Origin: Dongshaea marina
GTDB lineage: Bacteria; Pseudomonadota; Gammaproteobacteria; Enterobacterales; Aeromonadaceae
Direction of reading: 5' to 3'
NCBI RefSeq assembly: GCF_003072645.1
Contig: NZ_CP028897.1
Coordinates: forward strand, 3,113,658 to 3,177,657
Length of the DNA: 64,000 nucleotides
The position numbers were made by a program, and so were the translations under genes. Under the pieces are notes generated by a model. That model was not told the DNA's origin and did not search any database. It saw only the letters and a list, made by a program, of their open reading frames with translations. Every line of letters begins with the position of its first letter. Position 1 is the first letter of the stretch. Shown here piece after piece: positions 8,906-18,195 of the stretch.

Positions 8906-9598
8906 ATGTTCCATTCCCTGAAAGAGAGAGTGCTGGCCGCCAATCTACAGCTTCCCAAATATGGCCTGGTCACCTTTACCTGGGGTAATGTCTCCGAGAT
9001 CGACCGCCAGAAAGGAGTCATTGCTATCAAACCATCCGGGGTGGCCTATAGTGTCCTCTCCAGCCAGGATATTGTCATCCTTGATCTCAAGGGAAATATT
9101 ATCGAAGGAGAGCTCAATCCATCGAGTGATACCGCAACCCATCTTGAGCTCTATCGAGCCTTTCCCCATATCGGTGGAATTGTTCATACCCACTCAAGAC
9201 ATGCCACCGCCTGGGCCCAGGCTGGGTTAGATATCCCTGCCCTGGGCACCACCCATGCCGATTACTTCTATGGCGATATTCCCTGCACTCGCCAGCTCAC
9301 CCCGCAGGAGATCCAGAGCGACTACGAACAGAACACCGGCAAGGTGATCGTTGAAACCTTTAATCAGCGCGATCTGGATCCCAGCGCGGTCCCGAGCGTC
9401 ACAGTTATGGGGCATGCCCCTTTCTCCTGGGGAAAAGACGCCCAGGATGCGGTGCATAATGCCGTAGTCCTTGAGGAGGTAGCCGCCATGGCACTGTCGA
9501 CCCGTACCCTCAATCACAACATAGAGATCCAGCAGGAGCTTTCCGATAAGCACTACAACCGAAAGCATGGCTGCGATGCCTATTACGGCCAGTCGTGA
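8906..9598 (+). CDS. ulaF: L-ribulose-5-phosphate 4-epimerase UlaF
   Basis: 230 aa class II aldolase-fold epimerase converting L-ribulose 5-phosphate to D-xylulose 5-phosphate, the exit to the pentose phosphate pathway. Zinc ligands are visible in [15 protein letters not shown] (His94, His96) and in the later [11 protein letters not shown]. The N-terminal [10 protein letters not shown] and KPSGVAY segments bind the substrate phosphate. A strong AAAGGAGGAG ribosome site precedes the ATG. It could be mistaken for AraD, which has the same chemistry, but the neighbours fix it as UlaF. Confidence 0.92.
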   Translation: MFHSLKERVLAANLQLPKYGLVTFTWGNVSEIDRQKGVIAIKPSGVAYSVLSSQDIVILDLKGNIIEGELNPSSDTATHLELYRAFPHIGGIVHTHSRHATAWAQAGLDIPALGTTHADYFYGDIPCTRQLTPQEIQSDYEQNTGKVIVETFNQRDLDPSAVPSVTVMGHAPFSWGKDAQDAVHNAVVLEEVAAMALSTRTLNHNIEIQQELSDKHYNRKHGCDAYYGQS

Positions 9599-9644
9599 AT
9601 TTAAAGCCCGGCTCAAATTTCCAAATCCAAAAGAGACCAAGAGA

Positions 9645-10295
9645 ATGAATATGAACAAACCCATGCTACAGATCGCCCTGGACAGCACAGATTTAACCAC
9701 AGCAGCCGGGATCGCCGGCCAGGTGGAAAGTTTTGTCGATATCATTGAGGTCGGCACTATCTTAGCTTTTGCCGAGGGGATGTCTGCGGTGAGTAGTTTA
9801 CGCCGCCAGCATCCTGAGCACATCTTGGTATGTGATATGAAAACGACCGATGGCGGGGCGATCCTGGCCAAAATGGCGTTTGAGGCAGGGGCTGACTGGA
9901 TCACCGTCTCTGCTGCCGCTCACCCGGCAACCATAAGAGCCTGTAAAGAGATAGCCGATAAGTTCGGCGGCGAGGTGCAGATTGAACTCTATGGTCACTG
10001 GACCCTGGATGATGTCCAAAGCTGGCTCGACTCAGGGATCACCCAGGCTATCTATCATAGATCCCGCGATGCCGAACTGGCAGGAGTCCGCTGGTCCGAG
10101 GAAGATATCAACCGGATGCGTATCTTGTCGGAGATGGGGATCGAGCTGTCGATCACAGGTGGCATCATCCCCGAAGACATTCATCTTTTTGCAGGGCTCA
10201 GTGCGAAAGCCTTCATCGCCGGACGGGCGCTGGCCGGGGAAAAGGGCAAAGCGACAGCCCAGGCACTGCGCGATGCGATCGACAAGTACTGGTGA
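9645..10295 (+). CDS. ulaD: 3-keto-L-gulonate-6-phosphate decarboxylase UlaD
   Basis: About 216 aa, orotidine-decarboxylase-superfamily TIM barrel. It removes CO2 from 3-keto-L-gulonate 6-phosphate to give L-xylulose 5-phosphate with Mg2+. Landmarks are QIALDS, DIIEVGTIL, the catalytic D-x-K-x-x-D (CDMKTTDGG), GADWITVSAAA, YHRSRDA and the phosphate loop ITGGI / FIAGRAL. Two ATGs six bases apart are possible; the first has AAGAGA about eight bases upstream. Last gene of the plus-strand ula operon, ending about 46 bases from a convergent regulator gene. Confidence 0.92.
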   Translation: MNMNKPMLQIALDSTDLTTAAGIAGQVESFVDIIEVGTILAFAEGMSAVSSLRRQHPEHILVCDMKTTDGGAILAKMAFEAGADWITVSAAAHPATIRACKEIADKFGGEVQIELYGHWTLDDVQSWLDSGITQAIYHRSRDAELAGVRWSEEDINRMRILSEMGIELSITGGIIPEDIHLFAGLSAKAFIAGRALAGEKGKATAQALRDAIDKYW

Positions 10296-10341
10296 TCCCT
10301 TTTCCCGTGCGCAAAAGACCTGAGATCTCCCACACCGGATC

Positions 10342-11079
10342 TCACTCCTGATGCTGCAGCTCAGAGAACAGCGACGAATTCCACTGGCGCACCGCCACCA
10401 CCAGGGTCGAGCCATGCTTTTTATCCATGGCTAAACTGAAATCGTCCTGAGCCAGAGCGGTAAACTCATTGGCCAGCTGCTGCATCCGTTGCTGTAACTT
10501 GCCGTTACTGGCAGCCGAAAGCAAGCCATTGGCAACCAGCAAGCAGTCGGTCGGCTGGTCGAAGCGGCAACGGAAAAACTCCTCCTTGACCTGCTGCTGA
10601 AAAAATTGCTGAATAGGCCCGTTGGGCTGCCAGCGAAACTGGGTCGAGATCGCTAACTTGATCCGGTTTCCCGGCAACAGTTCGATGATCCTTAATCGGT
10701 CCAACTGAGCCAGCTTCTGCACCAGTTCACCCTCGGTCAGGCGATACTGCTCCAGGATCTGCTCAAAGGTGTAACCGTTCACCACACACACGGCAACCAG
10801 CAACAGTCCCAGATCACTGACTATCTGCTCTTCCTGCTTTAGGGTTAGCTCCGAGAGCTGCGCCCGCTCTTTTTGCATTTCGCTGATCAGATCACTGAGT
10901 TCAAGATTGATCAGCTGGCACACCCGCTCCAGACGTTGCAATGTCATGTCCTGCTGTGAAAACAGCCGCTTGACCGAGGCCTCACTCAACTCAAGCACCC
11001 CGGCAACATCCTGGTATGTTTTCCCCCTGAGCCTTAATTGATGCTTCAAGGTCGTGATTAACTGACGCGTTTGTGCCAT
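10342..11079 (-). CDS. XRE-like helix-turn-helix regulator, 245 aa
   Basis: The N-terminus (residues ~5-70) is a Cro/CI-type helix-turn-helix (KTYQDVAGVLELSEASVKRLFS), followed by a long helical region of unknown function rich in Leu and Gln. There is no obvious ligand or metal site. It is divergent from aas with a 139-base gap, so it may regulate that gene or itself; this is inference from position. It converges on ulaD, with a short inverted repeat (GAGATC/GATCTC) between the two genes at about 10322-10344. Confidence 0.75.
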   Translation of the reverse strand: MAQTRQLITTLKHQLRLRGKTYQDVAGVLELSEASVKRLFSQQDMTLQRLERVCQLINLELSDLISEMQKERAQLSELTLKQEEQIVSDLGLLLVAVCVVNGYTFEQILEQYRLTEGELVQKLAQLDRLRIIELLPGNRIKLAISTQFRWQPNGPIQQFFQQQVKEEFFRCRFDQPTDCLLVANGLLSAASNGKLQQRMQQLANEFTALAQDDFSLAMDKKHGSTLVVAVRQWNSSLFSELQHQE

Positions 11080-11218
11080 GCTACCTCCAATTGAATCCGT
11101 AAGGTATCATTATGTAATACCTTTCGCCGCATATAAACCAACTTTTAGGATTTAGGTTGTATATAGCACCCCCTCTTCCATACTTACAGGAGCAATCCAT
11201 TAACGGAGCCCTCAATTC

Positions 11219-14200
11219 ATGAGATCACTTTTGCGTATTCGCGGCGCCCTGCCCTTTTTAGTCGCCGTCTTTATGAATGCCTTTGTTGACCTTGGTCACA
11301 AGATCATCATTCAAAATACCGTATTTAAAATCTACGATGGCCAACACCAGATCATACTGACCGCCATTGTCAACGCGCTGATCCTGCTTCCCTTCATTTT
11401 GCTGCTGTCGCCAGCGGGATTCATGTCCGATCGCTTTCCCAAGCGCACCATTATGCGCCTGAGTGCCTGGGCTGCCGTTATCTTTACCCTGATGATCACC
11501 GTCAGCTACTACCAGGGATGGTTCTGGTGCGCCTTTGCCATGACCCTGCTATTGGCTGTGCAATCCACCATCTACTCCCCGGCTAAATTTGGATTCATCA
11601 AGCCGCTGTTTGGCACCTCAAACCTGACCGTTGCCAACGGGGTCACCCAGGCGATCTCCATCATCGCCATTCTTGCCGGCACCCTGGTGTTCTCTTTGCT
11701 GTTTGAACAGCACTTTCCTGCGAATGCTGATACCAAACATCAGGTGCTGCAGGCCATTGCCCCACTGGGATGGCTGTTGGTTATTAACTCCCTGATTGAG
11801 CTTGCCATGTGCTACTGGCTACCGGATGTTGAGCAGGGGGATCCCAGTCAGCGCTTCGACTGGCAACGCTATCGCACAGGCAAGCTACTCACCGACAACC
11901 TTAAGCCTGTCGCCAAGCGTCCGGTGATCCGCCTGTCTATCATCGGCCTTGCAACCTTCTGGGCCATCGGCCAGGTCTTGCTGGCCGCCTTCCCCGAGTA
12001 TGACAAGAGCCGCTTTGGGGTCACCAATACCCTGGAGATCCAGGCCATTTTAGCCTGCGCCGGCATCGGGATCGCGATCGGTAGTGCTCTGGCTGGCCGC
12101 CTGTCGAAGGGACTTATCGAAACCGGATTGATTCCACTGGGAGCCGTGGGTGTGGCCCTGGGACTCTACCTTCTTCCTCTGGCCGCAAGTAGCTGGAGCC
12201 AGGCGGTGATCTTTTTGTGGATTGGCACCATGGGTGGCTTGTTTATCGTCCCGCTCAACGCCCTTATCCAATATCACGCCGCCGAGCACGAGCTGGGACG
12301 GGTACTGGCCGTCAATAACTGGGTACAAAACATCGCCATGCTGGCGTTCCTGGGCCTGACGGTCGCCTTTGCCCTGATGGGCGTCAATAGCCAGCACCTG
12401 CTGACCATCATCGCCTGGGTTGCGGTCGTTGGAGGCGCCTATACGGTCTTCAAACTGCCGCAATCGATGATCCGCTTTGTGCTGGCCTGGCTGATGTCCC
12501 GGGTCTACCAGGTGCGGGTTCAGGGCCTCAGCGAGCTTCCAAACCAGGGCGGAGTTTTGCTGCTGGGCAATCATATCAGCTGGGTGGACTGGGCTATCCT
12601 GCAGATCGCCAGCCCTCGCCCCATCCGCTTCGTGATGCAAAAGAGCATCTATGAGCGCTGGTACCTCAAGGGGTTTGTGAAGCTGCTCGGATGTGTCCCT
12701 ATCGATGCCGGGATCGGTAGCCGCCGCTCCCTCAAGCGGGTTGCCGAACTGCTGGATGCCGGTGAGGTGGTCTGTATCTTCCCGGAGGGAGCGATCAGCC
12801 GCACCGGACATCTGACCGCATTTCGTCCCGGTTACCAAAAGGCGATCCAGGCAACCCAGGGGAAAGTAAAAATTGTCCCCTTCTACCTGCGAGGCCTGTG
12901 GGGTAGCCAGTTTTCCCGCTCTTCGGATCGCCTGAAAAAACTGCGTAAAAGCGGGATCCGGCGCGAGTTGATCGTCGCTTTTGGAACCCCTCTGCCGAAA
13001 GAGAGCAGTGCCGATACGGTGAAGCGCCGGGTGTTCGATCTCTCCGTGACCTCCTGGCAGCAATACAGCAATAGCCTGGAAGGGATTGGTGAGGCGGTGA
13101 TCCGCTCGGCCAAGCAGGTCGGCAGTGAGATGGCGATTGCCGACTCACTGGGGAGTGAGCTGTCGGCTCACCGAATGCTGACCGGGGCGATTACCCTCAA
13201 GCGGCGCTTTAAAAAGCTGTGCCCGACTCAGAATATCGGCCTGCTGCTTCCCACCAGCGCCGCTGGGGTGTTATCCAATATCGCAGGAGTGTTAGCGGGA
13301 AAGACCCTGGTCAATCTTAACTACACCGCCAGTCTTGAGGCTCTGAAAAATGCGGCGGATCAGGCTCAACTGCAAGGGATCTTTACCTCGCGTCGCTTCG
13401 TCAAAAAGCTCAGTGGTCGCGGCATGGATCTAGCGCCTTTGTTCGAGCTGTATCCGGCCATCTATCTTGAGGATCTGGGCAAGAGTATCTCCACCCGGGA
13501 GAAACTGCTCACCCTGCTCCAGGTCCGCTTGCTGCCGACATCCCTGCTCAAGGCGCTGCATCTCAAGCGCCGCCCTCTGGATGCGACGGCGGCAATCCTC
13601 TTCTCCTCCGGCAGTGAAGGAACACCCAAGGGTGTCATGCTCAGCCAGCGCAACATCATGGCCAACGTCAAGCAGATCGCCGATGTGCTCAACACCCAGG
13701 ATGATGATGTGGTGATGTCGAGCCTGCCGCTGTTCCACGCCTTTGGCCTGACGGTAAACCAGTTTCTGCCGCTGATCGAGGGTCTGCCTTTGGTAGCCCA
13801 TGCCGATCCGACCGATGGTCTGGGTGTTGCCAAGGCGGTCGCTCGCTACCGCGCCACCCTGCTGTGTGGCACCGCGACCTTCCTGAGGCTCTATACCCAA
13901 AATCGCCGGATCCACCCGCTGATGTTCGATAGCCTGCGCTACGTGGTCGCCGGTGCGGAGAAACTCAGTCCCGAGATCCGCAACGCTTTTACCGCCAAGT
14001 TTAATAAGCCCCTGCTGGAAGGCTATGGCACCACGGAAACCACCCCGGTGGCCAGTGTCAACCTGCCCGATGCGCTGGATATTAACTATTGGCAGGTGCA
14101 GCTCGGAGGCAAACTGGGTACTGTGGGGATGCCGCTGCCGGGAACCAGTTTCCGGATCGTCGATCCCGAGAGCTTTGAAGAGCTAGCCACCGGAGAGGAT

Positions 14201-14698
14201 GGGATGATCCTGATTGGAGGCGCCCAGGTGATGCAGGGATACCTGAACAACCCGCAGCAGACCGCTGCCGTGATCAAGGAGATCGATGGGGTTCGCTGGT
14301 ATGTGACCGGAGATAAGGGGCACCTGGACTCCGATGGCTTCCTGACCATAGTGGATCGCTACTCCCGCTTCGCCAAAATCGGCGGGGAGATGCTTAGCCT
14401 GGGTAGCATAGAGCAGGCCCTGCGCTCTTTACTTGAAGAGGGTGAGAGCGAGCTGGTCGCGGTTAATCTTCCCGATGCCAAAAAAGGCGAAAAGATCGTA
14501 TTGCTGCATGAGGGTGAGATAAACCCGGATGAGCTTAAAAAAGCGATGCAGGCCGCCGGCCACAGCCCCTTGATGGTGCCAAGCCACTGGTTCAAGGTCG
14601 AACAAATTCCTAAGCTCGGATCAGGCAAAACTGACTTTGGTCAGGCCAAGGCGCTGGCGCAGGAGTTACTGAGCGACGACCAGGCTTTGTTGACATAA
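11219..14698 (+). CDS. aas: Tripartite LplT-like MFS transporter / 2-acyl-GPE acyltransferase / acyl-ACP synthetase (Aas fusion)
   Basis: 1159 aa in three blocks. Residues ~1-425 form a 12-helix MFS transporter like the lysophospholipid flippase LplT. Residues ~430-640 are a PlsC-type acyltransferase with NHISWVD near 451 and FPEGAISRTG near 520. Residues ~650-1159 are an AMP-binding acyl-ACP/CoA ligase with FSSGSEGTPKGVM near 796, GYGTTETTPV near 935 and TGDKGHLD. In E. coli LplT and Aas are separate products of adjacent genes; here import, fatty-acid activation and reacylation of lysophosphatidylethanolamine lie in one chain. The stop codon lies inside the left terminal repeat of a MITE-like element, so the last residues (QALLT) may be element-derived. 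Confidence 0.93.
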   Translation: MRSLLRIRGALPFLVAVFMNAFVDLGHKIIIQNTVFKIYDGQHQIILTAIVNALILLPFILLLSPAGFMSDRFPKRTIMRLSAWAAVIFTLMITVSYYQGWFWCAFAMTLLLAVQSTIYSPAKFGFIKPLFGTSNLTVANGVTQAISIIAILAGTLVFSLLFEQHFPANADTKHQVLQAIAPLGWLLVINSLIELAMCYWLPDVEQGDPSQRFDWQRYRTGKLLTDNLKPVAKRPVIRLSIIGLATFWAIGQVLLAAFPEYDKSRFGVTNTLEIQAILACAGIGIAIGSALAGRLSKGLIETGLIPLGAVGVALGLYLLPLAASSWSQAVIFLWIGTMGGLFIVPLNALIQYHAAEHELGRVLAVNNWVQNIAMLAFLGLTVAFALMGVNSQHLLTIIAWVAVVGGAYTVFKLPQSMIRFVLAWLMSRVYQVRVQGLSELPNQGGVLLLGNHISWVDWAILQIASPRPIRFVMQKSIYERWYLKGFVKLLGCVPIDAGIGSRRSLKRVAELLDAGEVVCIFPEGAISRTGHLTAFRPGYQKAIQATQGKVKIVPFYLRGLWGSQFSRSSDRLKKLRKSGIRRELIVAFGTPLPKESSADTVKRRVFDLSVTSWQQYSNSLEGIGEAVIRSAKQVGSEMAIADSLGSELSAHRMLTGAITLKRRFKKLCPTQNIGLLLPTSAAGVLSNIAGVLAGKTLVNLNYTASLEALKNAADQAQLQGIFTSRRFVKKLSGRGMDLAPLFELYPAIYLEDLGKSISTREKLLTLLQVRLLPTSLLKALHLKRRPLDATAAILFSSGSEGTPKGVMLSQRNIMANVKQIADVLNTQDDDVVMSSLPLFHAFGLTVNQFLPLIEGLPLVAHADPTDGLGVAKAVARYRATLLCGTATFLRLYTQNRRIHPLMFDSLRYVVAGAEKLSPEIRNAFTAKFNKPLLEGYGTTETTPVASVNLPDALDINYWQVQLGGKLGTVGMPLPGTSFRIVDPESFEELATGEDGMILIGGAQVMQGYLNNPQQTAAVIKEIDGVRWYVTGDKGHLDSDGFLTIVDRYSRFAKIGGEMLSLGSIEQALRSLLEEGESELVAVNLPDAKKGEKIVLLHEGEINPDELKKAMQAAGHSPLMVPSHWFKVEQIPKLGSGKTDFGQAKALAQELLSDDQALLT

Positions 14699-14947
14699 CG
14701 GACTTGGCTCTGCAGTTGGCAATTTTCTCAACCAGCAAGGCAGAAGATGTGTGATGTAGTTACTCTACATGAGCATCTGATAACGCAGCAGGGTGGGAAA
14801 GTGGCCACTGCCCAGCGGGTTGCTCCTGAAAAACCTCTTCAATTCTGGCTCACCACTCATTTAGAGCAACTAAACTTCATGACTCGGGTCGCGAACTGAG
14901 GATTTTCAGGGGCAACAGGTTCAAAATCTGTTGCGTCAACAGAGCCT
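14682..14947 (+). mobile_element. MITE-like element, copy 1 (~266 bp)
   Basis: Non-coding element bounded by 17-bp imperfect terminal inverted repeats (left AGGCTTTGTTGACATAA, right end reading AGGCTCTGTTGACGCAA on the other strand; 14 of 17 match). It is collinear with a second copy at 50475-50737 in the same orientation. The shared core includes CAGCAAGGCAGA.GATGTGT, a hairpin around CTCTACATGA.CATCTGATAACG, CTCACCACTCATTTAGA and TTTTCAGGGGCAACAGGTTCA. No transposase is encoded and no target duplication is evident. The left end holds the aas stop codon and the right end the ybaN stop codon. Confidence 0.75.
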
Positions 14948-15341
14948 AGTCCAGAACCACTCCCCCGGGGCCCTCCTCGGGGAGTGTTTTTTTATAAAGG
15001 TAGGCGCTCACGGATAATCCCACGGCGATCAAAAGTAGAGTGGACCAGACTCGCCCCAGAAGCAGCATAGACACAACCAGGCTCACCCACATCAGGAGCA
15101 AGGCACGATTGCGCGTCCTTCGATGCACCCCTCCCTGCTGTTGCCAGGTTTTCACAAAGGGCCCTAACCTGGGGTGGTTTTGCAGCCATTGATGAAAGCG
15201 TGGTGAGGTGCGGCCAAAGCACCAAGCCGCCAGCAGCACAAAGGGAGTTGTCGGCAACAGCGGCAATATGGCTCCCAGGATCCCAAGCCCAAGGCTCAGC
15301 CACCCCAAGGCAAGTAGTGCATAACGGACGCCTCTGTTCAT
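14946..15341 (-). CDS. ybaN: YbaN-like inner membrane protein (DUF454)
   Basis: About 131 aa with three to four membrane segments. The N-terminal GWLSLGLGILGAILPLLPTTPFVLLAAWCF is characteristic of the YbaN/DUF454 family, followed by FGRTSPRFHQWLQNHPRLG and a hydrophobic C-terminal half. Function is unknown in the family. I start at the ATG preceded by GGGAGA; an upstream frame extension of ten codons lacks a ribosome site. Its TAG stop overlaps the terminal repeat of the MITE-like element, so the C-terminus may have been trimmed or extended by the insertion. Confidence 0.82.
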   Translation of the reverse strand: MNRGVRYALLALGWLSLGLGILGAILPLLPTTPFVLLAAWCFGRTSPRFHQWLQNHPRLGPFVKTWQQQGGVHRRTRNRALLLMWVSLVVSMLLLGRVWSTLLLIAVGLSVSAYLYKKTLPEEGPGGVVLD

Positions 15342-15579
15342 TATCTCTCCCGGTAATACCATCAAATCCACGCCTGCCCCAACTCTAGATGAGAGTGCAT
15401 CTCATTTCAATAATCTTGATTGGTCTGATCTTCGCGTTGATATGGTGAAATGTTGCCATTGATTGGCAGCTCCAAGACACTTGGAAGAAGCTAATTCGTT
15501 TTCTTTTCAGGTAGATATAAGTAGCCTTCGCTCACTGCACTTTGCTAACCTCATTTTATTTCCTAGGAAAATACTATAG

Positions 15580-16221
15580 ATGCAGAGTCTACCGATCCTC
15601 TACTCTTTTCGCCGCTGTCCCTATGCTATCCGGGCAAGACTGGCGATCCTCGTCAGTGGAATTGAGGTTGAGCTTCGGGAGGTGGTGCTGGCAGATAAGC
15701 CGCAACAACTACTGGCGATCTCACCCAAAGGCACGGTGCCGGTTTTGTTGACAGCCGAGGGGACGGTGATTGCCGAGAGCCTTGAGATCATGGACTGGGC
15801 CCTGAAGCATAATGATCCTCATCAGTGGCAAAGCCACCCGGGGCAGACGCTCATCGAACACAATGATGGTGAATTCAAATACGACCTGGATCACTACAAG
15901 TATTTTGATCGCTACCCTGAGCACCCGCAGAGTTATTACCGAACCAGGGCCGAGACTTTTATCCAGCGCCTTGAGTCTCGCCTGGAGACTCAAGACTACC
16001 TGTTTGCCCCTCACCCTGCTCGTGCCGACATGGCGATATTTCCCTTTATCCGCCAATTTGCCAATGTCGAGCCCAACTGGTTTGAACAGGCGGGCTACCC
16101 CGGGGTGCGCCGCTGGTTGAACTCACTCATTGAAAGCCCCATCTTCAGCCAGGCGATGAAGAAATACTCCCCCTGGCAAAGCTCTGAAGCGGGGATCTCC
16201 TTTAAAGGTTGCAGGTTATGA
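15580..16221 (+). CDS. Glutathione S-transferase family protein
   Basis: 213 aa with a thioredoxin-fold N-terminal domain (LPILYSFRRCPYAIRARLAI, cysteine near residue 13; SPKGTVPVL with the cis-proline; ESLEIMDWAL for glutathione binding) and a helical C-terminal domain. The CPYA active site suggests thiol-transferase chemistry on glutathione rather than classical conjugation. Substrate unknown. Its 3' end overlaps the convergent MFS gene by six bases. Complete and of normal family length. Confidence 0.85.
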   Translation: MQSLPILYSFRRCPYAIRARLAILVSGIEVELREVVLADKPQQLLAISPKGTVPVLLTAEGTVIAESLEIMDWALKHNDPHQWQSHPGQTLIEHNDGEFKYDLDHYKYFDRYPEHPQSYYRTRAETFIQRLESRLETQDYLFAPHPARADMAIFPFIRQFANVEPNWFEQAGYPGVRRWLNSLIESPIFSQAMKKYSPWQSSEAGISFKGCRL

Positions 16222-17435
16222 GGCCTGGCGGCTCACCGGGACTTCCGCCATCTCTTTGACCCCGGATTTGGAGCCGGTATAAAGCGCACACACCACGGCA
16301 ATCGCCCCGAACAGCATAATAAACAGTGCCAAAATAGAGACGCTAAATGGCAACAGGGAGATGGCCAGGGTCGAGATCCCTCCTCCTAAGAAAGAGGCAA
16401 AGCTAAACATGGATGCTGCCGAGCCAGCAACTTTAGGCTCAACCAGACTCATGGCTCCGGCGCTGGCGGTTGGCCGGATCACCCCGATGGCGGTGGTCGC
16501 CATCAAAATAGGAATGATGGCAGCCAGGGCTGACTGAGGCCAGACAGAGCTTGCCACCAACAGCACCAGACCTGAAACCAGGATCCCCAGAGCACCAACT
16601 CTGAGCCAGGGCACCAGTCCCACGCGATTGGCGATAGCCGGTGAGATGAGTCCCATGCCTAATATACCGGCTCCATTGAGCGCAAACAGCTGGCCGACGG
16701 CCACTACAGAGAAGTGATAGCTCTGCATAAAAATAAAGGGATAGATGGTTGCGATCCCAAACAGGGTCCCGTAAGAAAACAGGCTGGTCAGTGTGTATCC
16801 GGCATACTGACGGTGCAACATGAGGCTCTTGTAGTTGCCCAGGATATCAGACAGGCGCAGCGCATTAAGATTCTTGTTGTGGTGGGTCTCTTTAAACAAT
16901 AACGTCACCAGTAACAGGTAAAAGAGGCCAACGGCAACCAGCAGCTCAAAGCTTGCCCGCCAACCAAACCAGCTCTCCAGATAGCCCCCAGCAACGGCGA
17001 CAGCACAGGGCACACTCCGATCAACAGCATGATCATGGCGATCACCTTCACCAGATGTTTTTTATCGAACAGATCCCGGGCGATCGCCATGCTTCCGGCA
17101 ACCGAGCAGCAGGCACCGATCGCCTGAAAAAAGCGAGCGGTCAGCAAGCCATAAAAATGAGTTGAGGTCGCCACTGCGATACTGGCCAGGGTAAAGATCA
17201 GCAAGCCTCCCATCAGAACAGGTTTGCGACCAAATCGATCAAACAGGGGCCCATAAAGGAGCTGAGGCACAGCCAGGCCGATCAAAAACACACTCATGAC
17301 CCACTGAATGTGAGGCGTTTTAAAATACTCCGCCATGCTTGGCAGAGAGGGAAGAAACAGGTCATTACTCAAAGGCGTGACCAGGCACACAGATAATACT
17401 AAGTAAAACCAAATGGTTACATTCGTTTTCGTCAT
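16216..17435 (-). pseudogene. MFS multidrug exporter (Bcr/CflA type), split by a one-base frameshift
   Basis: Two frames together give a ~405-aa, 12-helix drug:H+ antiporter of the DHA1 family. The N-terminal part has NDLFLPSLPSMAEYF, the loop motif YGPLFDRFGRKPV and ARFFQAIGA; the rest begins GYLESWFGWRASFELL. Adding one base to the C5 run at 16985-16989 restores LSPLLGGYLESWFGWR, a typical transition in this family. The start ATG has AGGAGA upstream. It is divergent from a padR gene with a dyad operator between them, so it is probably PadR-repressed. Probably an assembly deletion. Confidence 0.85.
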
Positions 17436-17463
17436 ATTCTCTCCTGACGACAAATAGGTAGTT

Positions 17464-17480
17464 TCGACATATTGTGTCGA
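17464..17480. promoter_or_regulatory. Dyad operator between MFS exporter and padR genes
   Basis: TCGACA-N5-TGTCGA is a perfect 6-bp dyad, with TCGACATAT repeated directly at 17477. It lies just upstream of the exporter start and within 100 bases of padR, the expected position for an autoregulated PadR repressor. Confidence 0.55.
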
Positions 17481-17576
17481 CATATTATTTATGCCTATCA
17501 ACTCTGTCAAGCTTGAGACTTGTCAGCAGGATTAACCCCAAGTAAGCTGTGAGAAAATTTACGGCTCGGAAACCCC

Positions 17577-18125
17577 ATGTCCCGCATCAATAAAACCCAA
17601 TTCGCCATCCTGGGATACATCAGCAAACATCAGCCGATGTCTGGCTATGACATCAAGCGATTGCTTGAAAAAGTCGCCGCCTTCTACTGGTCTGAGAGCA
17701 ACTCACAGATCTACCCCCTGCTTAAGAAACTACTGGACCAGGGGATGGTTACGGTCGAACAGCAGGACTCAAGCAGAAAAAAGAACCTGTACCGGATCAC
17801 TGAACTCGGACGAGAGCACCTGATGCAGTGGCTTGAGGAGGAGACCGAGCCGCAAACCTTTCGTAATGAGTTGCTGCTCAAGCTGAGTCTTTCTCAGCAT
17901 CTCAGTGATCAGCAGACTCTGGAGCAGATGCACTATTTTTCAGAGCAGGTCACCAACAAGCGACGCAAGCTCAAAAAAATTCAAAAACATATCCGCGAAG
18001 ACCATGTAGGGCGGGCGGATCAGAAGTATCTTTTGATGACCTACCGCTATTCAGAGCTAATGCTTAAAGCACAGCAGCAGTGGTGTGAAGAGGTGGAAAG
18101 AGAGCTTGAATCCGGGGAGTCATAA
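17577..18125 (+). CDS. PadR-family transcriptional regulator
   Basis: 182 aa. The N-terminal winged helix (FAILGYISKHQPMSGYDIKR, SQIYPLLKKLLDQGMV, RITELGREHLMQWL) is diagnostic of PadR. The C-terminal helical domain (residues ~95-180) is the Vir-type dimerisation region. Such proteins repress an adjacent exporter until a phenolic or drug ligand binds. The divergent MFS gene and the dyad between them support that role here. The start is ATG at 17577; the upstream ribosome site is weak. Confidence 0.87.
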   Translation: MSRINKTQFAILGYISKHQPMSGYDIKRLLEKVAAFYWSESNSQIYPLLKKLLDQGMVTVEQQDSSRKKNLYRITELGREHLMQWLEEETEPQTFRNELLLKLSLSQHLSDQQTLEQMHYFSEQVTNKRRKLKKIQKHIREDHVGRADQKYLLMTYRYSELMLKAQQQWCEEVERELESGES

Positions 18126-18195
18126 GCAGGTGACTCAACAGCGCCTTAAGCAAGTAAAACAGATATGAAAGAGCTATTTCTGCAATAATTGCTGC

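Noticed and set aside
12050-13063. Long 337-codon minus-strand frame inside aas
   Set aside because: It lies wholly opposite a clear coding region with well-conserved motifs, and its translation is Gln/Asp/His-rich without any domain.
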